This document shows positions 6,678 through 12,467 of a stretch of 14,854 nt of DNA, in pieces. The DNA is from CAYUWG01 sp964448285 (GTDB lineage: Bacteria; Bacteroidota; Ignavibacteria; SZUA-365). The number at the start of each line of letters is the position of its first letter. The stretch's first letter is position 1. The notes under the pieces were generated by a model. That model saw nothing but the letters and a program-made list of their open reading frames with translations, made no database searches and was not told the DNA's origin. The position numbers and the translations under genes are program-made. The stretch covers positions 1 through 14,854 of the forward strand of contig CAYUWG010000079.1 in assembly GCA_964448285.1 (NCBI GenBank). The letters are read 5' to 3'.

Positions 6678-7636
6678 GTTTCTATCTGGTAACGGGTGGC
6701 GCAGGATTTATCGGTTCCAATCTTACCGAGGAGTTGCTGAAACGGGGTCATCGCGTCCGTGTCCTCGATAACTTCAGTACCGGTAAACGTGATAATCTCG
6801 AACCATTTCGTCGGGATATTGAATTATATGAAGGTGATATTCGATCCTACCACATCGTTCACGAAGCTGTTCGTGGAGTCGAATATATTCTCCATCAGGC
6901 GGCTCTTCCTTCAGTTCCACGTTCTATCGTGGATCCCATAACGACGCATGAAGTGAACACGAATGGGACGCTGAATGTGCTGAATGCCGCTCGTGATCTC
7001 GGTGTTCAGCGGGTCGTGTATGCATCATCTTCCTCGATCTACGGCAACAGCGAAGAACTCCCGAAACACGAAAGGATGATGCCGAATCCTCTCTCCCCGT
7101 ATGCCGTCTCGAAGTTGACAGGCGAAAAATATATGCAAGTCTTTCATCAATTATATGGCCTGGAAACCGTCGCGCTGCGCTATTTCAACGTGTTCGGGCC
7201 TAAGCAAGACCCGGCCTCTCAATACTCTGCGGTAATTCCGCGTTTTGTTACCGCGATTTTGACGGGTCAACCACCGACGATATTTGGTGACGGTGAGCAG
7301 TCCCGCGATTTCACCTTTATTGCCAATGTCGTTGACGCAAACATTCGCGCTTGTGAGTGCTCCGGTATCGGCGGGTCAGTCATGAACATCGCCTGCCACG
7401 AAAGGATTACGTTGAATCAATTAGTTTCAGAAATCAATCAAACCGTCGGGAAGGAAATATCTCCACACTATGCTGAACCGAGACTCGGAGATGTGAAGCA
7501 TTCTTACGCTGCAATTCAGCAGGCCGCAGATATCTTGGCATACAAACCTTTGGTCTCCTTTTCTGAGGGAATTCGCATGACGGTTCAATACTATGATCAC
7601 CAACTTGGCGAAGCGATAAAGTATCATGAAAAATGA
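6674..7636 (+). CDS. SDR-family NDP-sugar epimerase, UDP-GlcNAc/GlcNAcA 4-epimerase (WbpP/Gne)-like
   Basis: 320-residue extended short-chain dehydrogenase. The NAD-binding motif TGGAGFIGS lies at 7-15, the catalytic Tyr-Lys pair at Y143 and K147 (SPYAVSK), and the serine region at YASSSSIYG. The stretch HQAALPSVPRSIVDPITTHE, followed by VNTNGTLNVL, closely matches WbpP, the UDP-GlcNAc/UDP-GlcNAcA 4-epimerase. LRYFNVFGPKQDP and FGDGEQSRDFTFI also fit this subgroup. It starts with GTG at 6674, overlapping the previous stop (GTGA). The product probably supplies galacto-configured N-acetylhexosamine or its uronic acid; exact substrate is inferred from family resemblance only. A second 4-epimerase-like gene at 9923 belongs to a different subgroup. 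Confidence 0.88.
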   Translation: MSFYLVTGGAGFIGSNLTEELLKRGHRVRVLDNFSTGKRDNLEPFRRDIELYEGDIRSYHIVHEAVRGVEYILHQAALPSVPRSIVDPITTHEVNTNGTLNVLNAARDLGVQRVVYASSSSIYGNSEELPKHERMMPNPLSPYAVSKLTGEKYMQVFHQLYGLETVALRYFNVFGPKQDPASQYSAVIPRFVTAILTGQPPTIFGDGEQSRDFTFIANVVDANIRACECSGIGGSVMNIACHERITLNQLVSEINQTVGKEISPHYAEPRLGDVKHSYAAIQQAADILAYKPLVSFSEGIRMTVQYYDHQLGEAIKYHEK

Positions 7637-7664
7637 TACGCGTTTTGTTTATGCTGATTCGTTT

Positions 7665-7672
7665 GAGGTGAT
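7665..7672 (+). promoter_or_regulatory. Strong ribosome binding site GAGGTGAT
   Basis: Eight bases exactly complementary to the 3' end of 16S rRNA, directly before the ATG at 7673. This is the best Shine-Dalgarno match I saw in the window, and it follows the largest gap between genes (7637-7672). Translation restarts here instead of being coupled by overlap as in most other junctions. I saw no convincing promoter in the short gap. Confidence 0.65.
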
Positions 7673-8455
7673 ATGTCCGTAGCTATTGTCGTACCGATTT
7701 ATCGGGAAATCCTTACGGATGATGAAAAGCTATCGCTGGATCTGTTGAATGAACTCTTGTATCGATATCCAAAGGTTGCTGTCGTTCCTACCGGATTGCA
7801 TTTTCACGACAGTAGATTCACAAGAATTGAGTTAGAGGAACATCATTTCAGAAACCGCGAAGCATACAGCCATCTTCTCCTTTCTCGCTCATTCTATCAG
7901 GCTTTCGAGCAGTATGAGTTTATCCTTATCTATCAACTCGATTGTCTCGTATTCCGCGATGAACTTCAAAGCTGGTGTGATAAAGGATATGATTATATCG
8001 GACCGCCGTTATTCAACAATAAGTACGATGCCAAGTCAGGATTATCCCGCGTCGGGAATGGGGGATTCTCTCTGCGTCGGGTGCGCGCATTTCTCGACGT
8101 GCTGAATGCTCCCATCCCTCCATGGTCTCGAATATTCATCAATGGACAATCGGCGATAGAGAGTATCTTGAAGAAGGCAAAGGTCGTGAACTCCATGAGG
8201 AACGGTGTGGAGTGGTACACAGGACATTATACACTCAATGAGGACCTCTTCTGGACGGATCGGGCCCGGTACTTCAAACCAGACTTTAACATTGCGCCGA
8301 TTGAAGAAGCCCTGCAATTCGCGTTCGAGGCTCATCCGCGCTGGTGCTTTGAGAGGAATGGCAGAAACCTTCCTTTCGGTGCACATGCGTGGAACCTCTG
8401 GGACAGGGCGTTCTGGGAAGAGCGCTTGTTCGAAAAAGACAGAGTACCACAATAA
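7673..8455 (+). CDS. DUF5672-type glycosyltransferase
   Basis: 260-residue soluble protein resembling the DUF5672 family, found in surface glycan clusters and thought to be GT-A-like glycosyltransferases. Visible landmarks are VAIVVPIYR at the N-terminus, FILIYQLDCLVFRDEL (about 83-98, an Asp-containing segment that may replace a DxD site), YDYIGPPLF, SRVGNGGFSLRRVRAFLDVL, NEDLFWTDR, and FGAHAW near the C-terminus. It is the only soluble glycosyltransferase in the window. It starts at ATG 7673 behind a strong Shine-Dalgarno site and ends in a TAATG overlap with the next, degraded gene. Donor and acceptor cannot be deduced. Family assignment is from remembered motif pattern. Confidence 0.82.
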   Translation: MSVAIVVPIYREILTDDEKLSLDLLNELLYRYPKVAVVPTGLHFHDSRFTRIELEEHHFRNREAYSHLLLSRSFYQAFEQYEFILIYQLDCLVFRDELQSWCDKGYDYIGPPLFNNKYDAKSGLSRVGNGGFSLRRVRAFLDVLNAPIPPWSRIFINGQSAIESILKKAKVVNSMRNGVEWYTGHYTLNEDLFWTDRARYFKPDFNIAPIEEALQFAFEAHPRWCFERNGRNLPFGAHAWNLWDRAFWEERLFEKDRVPQ

Positions 8456-8754
8456 TGGAAATTCGTAGTATCGAAGCGATGGTAGAAGCGTTAAACGATG
8501 CACAAGTCCGGTAAGGCATGTTCGTTCTGAAGTTATGGAGTGATCTCCACAGACGTACTCCCATAGATGTCTTCGTGTATGAACCGTTCGACTTCGATAT
8601 CGAGTATGCGAAAGCGAACTGGTTTCAGATCATGGACCATGTTAAGGTTCCGATCGTGAGACTGGAGACCCTGTTGCGTATGAAGGAAGAAGCGGGTCGT
8701 AAAAAGGATTTGTTGGATATTGCATCACTGAGACAAGTGATGAGTTACAGATGA
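8455..8754 (+). pseudogene. AbiEii-like nucleotidyltransferase with its catalytic core deleted (module M4)
   Basis: The ATG at 8455 (TAATG overlap) opens MEIRSIEAMVEALNDAQVR, the usual N-terminal helix of an AbiEii-like nucleotidyltransferase. A TAA then falls at 8512-8514 where family members continue into YLIVGGLA and the R-x-T-x-D-x-D core. After GGC ATG the same reading frame resumes with family C-terminal sequence: FVLKLWSDLHRRTPIDVFVY, EPFDFDIEYA, then VRLETLLRMKEEAGRKKDLL with D-I-A. About 70 residues holding the whole active site are therefore missing. The parts are in phase, and the stop appears to have been made by the junction itself. The C-terminal part could still be made from ATG 8518 (78 residues). 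It ends in an ATGA overlap with 8751-8978. Confidence 0.78.
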
Positions 8755-8978
8755 CACCGGAAGAGCTTTCCAATCATCCCGGCTGGCGATGGTGTACGGC
8801 GGAAGGGGCTGAATTACATACTCTGCTTCTCGGCTTGCGGAGTACGTTTCGCGAGAAACTCGAATGGCTCGAGGAAGCGGAGACGCTGACCCTGATGTTT
8901 CGCGAAGCCCGGCTCAGAAACGCACAACAAGATATTCCGGATACCAACGAGAGCCGTCTCGAGCGGAAGGAACAATGA
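8751..8978 (+). CDS. Small 75-aa protein, putative partner of the deleted nucleotidyltransferase (module M4)
   Basis: Soluble helical protein beginning MTPEELSNHPGWRWCTAEGA, followed by ELHTLLLGLRSTFREKLEWL with a further EEAETL; the C-terminal 20 residues are highly charged. I recall similar 70 to 85-residue proteins encoded after AbiEii-like nucleotidyltransferases, with the same W-C-x-A-E and EKLEWLEEAE signature, but know no defined function. It overlaps the preceding frame and the following MNT gene by ATGA on both sides (8751-8754 and 8975-8978). Unlike its neighbour it appears intact, so if it is the antitoxin it has lost its target, and if it is the toxin it has lost its control. Confidence 0.7.
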   Translation: MTPEELSNHPGWRWCTAEGAELHTLLLGLRSTFREKLEWLEEAETLTLMFREARLRNAQQDIPDTNESRLERKEQ

Positions 8979-9391
8979 AGGCGAACAATCCTGATCTTTC
9001 ACACCTTCCTTCGATCTTTCGGAAATATCCGGGGATCGATGCCGTTTATCTCTTCGGATCGTATGCGCGGGGTGAGCAGCGCGATGACAGTGATATCGAT
9101 CTGGGAATCGTTTCCTCTTCGGCGGAGTTACGAAACAGGAAATTGGATATATTGACGGAACTCGCCGCAGCCGGGTACTGTCGCGTCGATCTCGTCTTTC
9201 TGCCATCCGGGAAGATTCTCCTGGATCACGAGATCGTTTCGACACATCATCTCGTCTATCATAAGCCGGAGTTCGACCACCCGGCACTGTTCTCGCTCGT
9301 GACACGCATGTACCTGGACTTCAAACCCTATCTCCGAGTGCAACGGGAAGCCTTAAAGAAACGCCTGCAGGAATGGTCAGACGAGAGATGA
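8975..9391 (+). CDS. mntA: MntA-type nucleotidyltransferase antitoxin (module M5)
   Basis: 138-residue MNT protein with a textbook active site: YLFGSYARGEQRDDSDIDLG gives G28-S29, ten residues, then D40 and D42, the GSX10DXD motif of MntA, with VDLVFL supplying the third acid. In the characterised HepT-MntA system this enzyme adds AMP units to the tyrosine of the HepT RX4HXY motif and neutralises the RNase. The ATG at 8975 is chosen for its ATGA overlap with the previous stop; an earlier in-frame start at 8864 adds unrelated sequence read out of frame from the neighbour. The 3' end overlaps hepT by ATGA. All catalytic residues are present. Confidence 0.9.
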   Translation: MKANNPDLSHLPSIFRKYPGIDAVYLFGSYARGEQRDDSDIDLGIVSSSAELRNRKLDILTELAAAGYCRVDLVFLPSGKILLDHEIVSTHHLVYHKPEFDHPALFSLVTRMYLDFKPYLRVQREALKKRLQEWSDER

Positions 9392-9786
9392 TACAACTCC
9401 GATTCGAACGCATAGAGGAATACCTGGAAATCCTCGAGCGGTATCATGCATATACTTATGACGAATTCCATAACGACCCCGAGCGATACGGTAGCGCAGA
9501 GCGCTTCCTCCAGCTCTGCATAGAGGCATTGAACGATGTCGGAAACCACGTCGTAGCAGATCTAAAACTCGGAAGCGTGGATTGGTATGCGGAGATTCCA
9601 GAGCGTCTCGAAGCGCATGGGTATATCGATAAAGAAATTAAGGATGTCTGGACGCGCATGATCGGGTTCAGAAACGCATTGGTTCATGCATACATGGATA
9701 TTGATCGCAAAATGGTGTATGACATAATCCAGGGGAATCTCGATGACATTCGACGACTGATGAAAACGCTATCACGATTCCTATGA
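9388..9786 (+). CDS. hepT: HepT-like HEPN RNase toxin (DUF86), module M5
   Basis: 132-residue helical HEPN protein of the HepT/DUF86 family. The RX4HXY site is FRNALVHAYMDID (R95, H100, Y102), with the Arg and His forming the RNase site and the Tyr the expected AMPylation target. The preceding region (LQLCIEALNDVGNHVVADLK) matches the HepT dimer helix. The ATG at 9388 forms the ATGA overlap with mntA and gives a normal family N-terminus (LRFERIEEYLEILE); an in-frame ATG at 9373 is less likely. Its stop overlaps the start of a 47-residue frame (ATGA, 9783-9786). The pair looks fully functional; cellular RNA target is not predictable from sequence. Confidence 0.9.
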   Translation: MIQLRFERIEEYLEILERYHAYTYDEFHNDPERYGSAERFLQLCIEALNDVGNHVVADLKLGSVDWYAEIPERLEAHGYIDKEIKDVWTRMIGFRNALVHAYMDIDRKMVYDIIQGNLDDIRRLMKTLSRFL

Positions 9787-9926
9787 TTCGCAGAGATGTT
9801 CTGATATGCGCACACGATACGGTTCTTAACTCTATCGAACGGTCTATTATAAACATCGATCGATCCATTCCGGATCCGGAAGCTCAACGCTACGTTTCTC
9901 TGATCAACTTCGAGTTGACCCCATGA
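9783..9926 (+). CDS. Small 47-aa protein of unknown function between hepT and the epimerase
   Basis: ATG at 9783 overlaps the hepT stop (ATGA), and its own stop overlaps the ATG of the epimerase (ATGA, 9923-9926). It therefore fills the 136-base gap exactly with an open frame starting MIRRDVLICAHDTVLNSIER and ending INFELTP. The composition (SIERSIINIDRSIPDPEAQR) looks protein-like, with no membrane segment and no motif I recognise. The double overlap matches the coupling style of every other gene here and is the main evidence that it is real. It might be a third component of the MntA-HepT module, or the leftover N-terminus of a longer deleted gene. Confidence 0.5.
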   Translation: MIRRDVLICAHDTVLNSIERSIINIDRSIPDPEAQRYVSLINFELTP

Positions 9927-10963
9927 CCATTCTCGTCACCGGCGCTGCAGGCTTTATCGGCTCCCACGTCATGGAGCGGCTCCTTCATGAGGGGTACGAC
10001 GTTGTAGGGTTGGATAACTTCGATCCTTACTATTCTGATGAATTGAAACGGAGAAACATTGAGAACTCCGCGAATCATCCACACTGTACATTTTATACAA
10101 TCGATATTCGTGACAGCGATGCGTTGCGAAACATATTTTCCCGGCATCCGATCGAGACCGTGATCCATCTCGCAGCAAAAGCGGGAGTACGTCCGTCCTT
10201 CGAGCACCCGAGCGATTATGCGGACGTGAACGTGCGCGGGACGTTGACTCTTTTTGAAGCGATGCGAACCGCTTCGGTGAAGAAGGTGCTTTTCGCGTCC
10301 TCATCATCCGTATATGGAAATCAAAGCAAGCTACCGTTTTCAGAGGATGATCCGGTGAGCCATCCCATTTCACCTTATGCGGCAACGAAACGTGCCGGAG
10401 AACTCCTCTGTCACACGTATCATTCTGCGTATGCTTGGGACGTCTGGTGTTTGCGGTTTTTTACAGTCTATGGTCCAAGACAAAGACCCGAGATGGCAAT
10501 CGCAAAGTTTCTCGCTGCTTGCAGGAACGGTCGAATGGTGACGCTCTATGGCGATGGTTCTATGATGAGGGATTTTACCTACATCGAGGATATCGTGGAT
10601 GGTTTGACCAACGCACTATCTAATTTACGTGGGTACGAGATCGTTAACCTGGGTGGAGCACATGCCTATCGATTGAACGAGCTTGTGGATACGATACGCA
10701 ATGTTTCTTCAAGGGAATTGGATATCGAATACGCCGATGTTCCTCCTGGTGACGTCCTGCGAACGGTTGCAGATACGAAAAAGGCATCACGGTTAATATC
10801 CTATAATCCTCGTTACACGCTTGAGCAGGGTATAAGCTTGCAGTGGAATTGGATGCAAAAGGAAAACGATGTCAAAGGATATGAACAGGGCCAAGGACTG
10901 GTTCATCCAGGCAGTGAGGGATTTGGAGCAGGCGAAGGGTTCGATGGAGTCCGGTTTCCATGA
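9923..10963 (+). CDS. UDP-glucuronate 4-epimerase-like SDR with run-on C-terminus
   Basis: Extended SDR with TGAAGFIGS at 6-14 and the Tyr-Lys pair Y152/K156 (SPYAATKRAGE). Features typical of the UDP-glucuronate 4-epimerase subgroup (CapI/LpsL) are DNFDPYYSDELKRR, HLAAKAGVRPSFEHPSDYAD, LRFFTVYGPRQRPEMAI and YGDGSMMRDFTYIEDIVDG. It would convert UDP-GlcA to UDP-GalA or a related uronate. Homologous sequence ends at about residue 316 (GISLQWNWMQKEN). The frame then runs about 30 residues further, out of frame over the HEPN gene that starts at 10869, so the last 95 bases are shared. The extension is Gly-rich and looks like out-of-frame reading, suggesting the original stop was lost when module M6 arrived. 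The core enzyme should still be active. Confidence 0.88.
   Translation: MTILVTGAAGFIGSHVMERLLHEGYDVVGLDNFDPYYSDELKRRNIENSANHPHCTFYTIDIRDSDALRNIFSRHPIETVIHLAAKAGVRPSFEHPSDYADVNVRGTLTLFEAMRTASVKKVLFASSSSVYGNQSKLPFSEDDPVSHPISPYAATKRAGELLCHTYHSAYAWDVWCLRFFTVYGPRQRPEMAIAKFLAACRNGRMVTLYGDGSMMRDFTYIEDIVDGLTNALSNLRGYEIVNLGGAHAYRLNELVDTIRNVSSRELDIEYADVPPGDVLRTVADTKKASRLISYNPRYTLEQGISLQWNWMQKENDVKGYEQGQGLVHPGSEGFGAGEGFDGVRFP
10857..10865 (+). promoter_or_regulatory. Ribosome binding site (AAAAGGAAA) for the M6 HEPN gene
   Basis: Purine-rich AAGGA core with about five bases to the ATG at 10869. It lies inside the epimerase reading frame and supports 10869 as the HEPN start, rather than the second in-frame ATG at 10881, whose protein would begin MNRAKDW as many HEPN proteins do. 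Confidence 0.45.
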
Positions 10964-11234
10964 GTGGGCTTGCTTTGCCGCTCATCAGGCCGCAGAAAAT
11001 GCATTGAAGGCATTGCACCTTTCATTGAATCAGGATGCATGGGGGTATGTCCTCGCAAGACTTATCGCGGACCTCCCCGATAGTATCGCGTTTTCCGAAA
11101 GCTTGTCGGATAAAGCGAGGGTGATGGATAATTATTATATCCCCTGCCGCTATCCGAATGGACACTCGGAAGGCGCGCCTTTCAAACACTATGGACAATT
11201 GCAGAACACGGAGGCGATTCGCATATGCCGGTGA
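10869..11234 (+). CDS. HEPN-domain protein with frameshifted C-terminus (module M6)
   Basis: 121-residue HEPN protein of the group that precedes its MNT partner. The first helix is KDWFIQAVRDLEQAKGSM, followed by WACFAAHQAAENALKALHL (the A-x-x-A-A-E-x-x-L-K-A signature) and MDNYYIPCRYPN near the end. The frame stops at 11232-11234 after TEAIRICR. If base A11223 is skipped, reading continues as YAGEILEFARSQMA and stops at 11266-11268, which is the usual end of this family. The gene therefore seems to carry a one-base insertion that removes the last helix, about 14 residues. The RX4HXY toxin motif seen in M2 and M5 is not obvious. It overlaps both the epimerase (95 bases) and the MNT gene (10 bases as read now). 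Confidence 0.75.
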   Translation: MSKDMNRAKDWFIQAVRDLEQAKGSMESGFHEWACFAAHQAAENALKALHLSLNQDAWGYVLARLIADLPDSIAFSESLSDKARVMDNYYIPCRYPNGHSEGAPFKHYGQLQNTEAIRICR

Positions 11235-11584
11235 AATCCTTGAATTCGCGCGTTCTCAAATGGCCTGATCGCAAATCAGTGCTCGATTCATTCACGGCGT
11301 GGGCATCCTTCCAGTTCCGAATCACCAATGTTATCAATATCGGGACGTTCGGCTCGATCCATACCGATAAGTGGGGGGTAGGAAGCGATCTCGATATCAT
11401 CGTATTGCTGAATGAAACGAAATTGGATTTCTTTCATCGAGGGGTTGCGTTAGATACCACGTCTATTTCCGTGCCGGTCGATTTGCTTGTTTATACAACC
11501 GAGGAATGGGAGAAGGTAGAACGAACCTTTCGCCAGCTGGTACGATGGCACTCTACAACAACGGAACGTACGGTTAACACGTGA
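11225..11584 (+). CDS. MNT-type nucleotidyltransferase (module M6)
   Basis: 119-residue minimal nucleotidyltransferase. The core reads NIGTFGSIHTDKWGVGSDLD: G43-S44, ten residues, then D55 and D57, with a third acid D86 in VPVDLLVY. The N-terminus (MPVKSLNSRVLKWPDRKSVL) matches the start common in this MNT subgroup, supporting ATG 11225 even though it lies inside the 3' end of the HEPN gene. TEEWEKVERTFRQL follows, after which the last 15 or so residues look less conserved. The partner HEPN gene is upstream, the reverse of the order in M2 and M5. The stop overlaps the GTG of wzm (GTGA, 11581-11584). Catalytic residues are intact; the partner is damaged. Confidence 0.85.
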   Translation: MPVKSLNSRVLKWPDRKSVLDSFTAWASFQFRITNVINIGTFGSIHTDKWGVGSDLDIIVLLNETKLDFFHRGVALDTTSISVPVDLLVYTTEEWEKVERTFRQLVRWHSTTTERTVNT

Positions 11585-12432
11585 GCAATTCTACGTCCGA
11601 ATGGACACTGATCATTAAACCACATGGCAAGTGGTTCGACCTTAAACTCAAGGAACTTTGGTCATACCGGGATTTGGTACTCCTTTTCGTTCGTCGTGAC
11701 TTTGTGGCGCAGTACAAACAAACGATCCTCGGTCCGGCCTGGCACGTTGTCCAGCCGTTGTTGACGACCATCACGTTCACCATCGTGTTCGGAAACATCG
11801 CCGGCTTACCAACGGACGGCCTTCCGAAGTTCATCTTCTATATGGCGGGAAACGTACTGTGGGGGTATTTCTCGCAGTGTCTTACGAAAACTTCTGAAAC
11901 GTTTATCGCCAACGCGAACATATTCGGCAAGGTCTATTTCCCACGCCTTGCGGTACCGGTTTCTATCATTATCTCAAACTTGATTTCATTCGGTATTCAA
12001 TTCGCCTTTTTCCTCTGTTTCCTTCTGTATTTCCTCGTCGTAGGCAGCGATATCCAGGTTAACTCATGGGTTTGGTTTACTCCTGTGCTGCTCCTGATGA
12101 TGGGTGGCTTGGGTCTCGGTCTTGGGGTGATCATTTCCTCCATGACTACGCGTTACCGCGATTTGCGGTTTTTAGTCACATTTGGCGTTCAGCTTTTGAT
12201 GTATGCTACTCCGGTCATCTATCCCCTGAATTCCGTTCCGGAAAACTATCGCATTTTTCTCGTTGCCAATCCCATGACACCCATTATCGAAACGTTTCGT
12301 TATGCTTTCCTCGGTGCAGGAATGATCGATTCCGGGCATTTGATCTACAGCGGTGTGGCTACCGTCGTCATCCTTCTGTTCGGGATTGCGATGTTCAACC
12401 GGGTCGAGCGGACGTTCATGGATACGGTGTAA
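11581..12432 (+). CDS. wzm: ABC-2 type polysaccharide export permease (Wzm/TagG-like)
   Basis: 283-residue inner-membrane permease with about six membrane segments. It has the conserved N-terminal amphipathic region (LWSYRDLVLLFVRRDFVAQY followed by KQTILGPAWHVVQPLL) typical of O-antigen and teichoic-acid exporters of the ABC-2 family. RYRDLRFLVTFGVQLLMYAT, then PVIYPLN, and NPMTPIIETFRYAFLG are further family hallmarks. It would form a dimer with an ATPase, Wzt, to flip lipid-linked glycan. No Wzt follows: only 31 bases separate the TAA TAG double stop from the next gene. The GTG start overlaps the MNT stop. The missing ATPase must be encoded outside the window or the system is incomplete. 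Confidence 0.93.
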   Translation: MSNSTSEWTLIIKPHGKWFDLKLKELWSYRDLVLLFVRRDFVAQYKQTILGPAWHVVQPLLTTITFTIVFGNIAGLPTDGLPKFIFYMAGNVLWGYFSQCLTKTSETFIANANIFGKVYFPRLAVPVSIIISNLISFGIQFAFFLCFLLYFLVVGSDIQVNSWVWFTPVLLLMMGGLGLGLGVIISSMTTRYRDLRFLVTFGVQLLMYATPVIYPLNSVPENYRIFLVANPMTPIIETFRYAFLGAGMIDSGHLIYSGVATVVILLFGIAMFNRVERTFMDTV

Positions 12433-12440
12433 TAGTTCAG

Positions 12441-12467
12441 ATGGATGAAAGTATGAAGGTTCTATGA
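12441..12467 (+). other. Eight-codon minicistron or gene remnant between wzm and the TPR protein
   Basis: ATG at 12441 opens an eight-codon frame (MDESMKVL) whose TGA overlaps the ATG at 12464 (ATGA), copying the coupling pattern of real genes in this cluster. It may be the surviving start of a deleted gene, a tiny coupling leader, or chance. The AAGG at 12456-12459 also serves as a moderate ribosome site for 12464. Confidence 0.25.

Noticed and set aside
8042..8503. 153-codon minus-strand frame opposite the DUF5672 glycosyltransferase
   Set aside because: Out-of-phase reading of a strong gene, with His/Cys/Pro-rich composition and no family resemblance.
8864..8974. Extended mntA start at 8864
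   Set aside because: The extra 37 residues are an out-of-frame reading of the 75-aa gene; ATG 8975 has the ATGA overlap.
8814..9305. 163-codon minus-strand frame opposite modules M4 and M5
   Set aside because: Arg-rich translation of the opposite strand of mntA, whose motifs are unmistakable on the plus strand.
11134..11175. R-Y-P-N-G-H in the M6 HEPN as an RX4H RNase motif
   Set aside because: It lies in the RYP loop typical of this HEPN group, not in the final helix where the RX4HXY site of HepT sits; probably chance.
12433..12463. Intrinsic terminator or promoter between wzm and the TPR gene
   Set aside because: No stem with a T-run and no convincing -35/-10 pair in the 31 bases.
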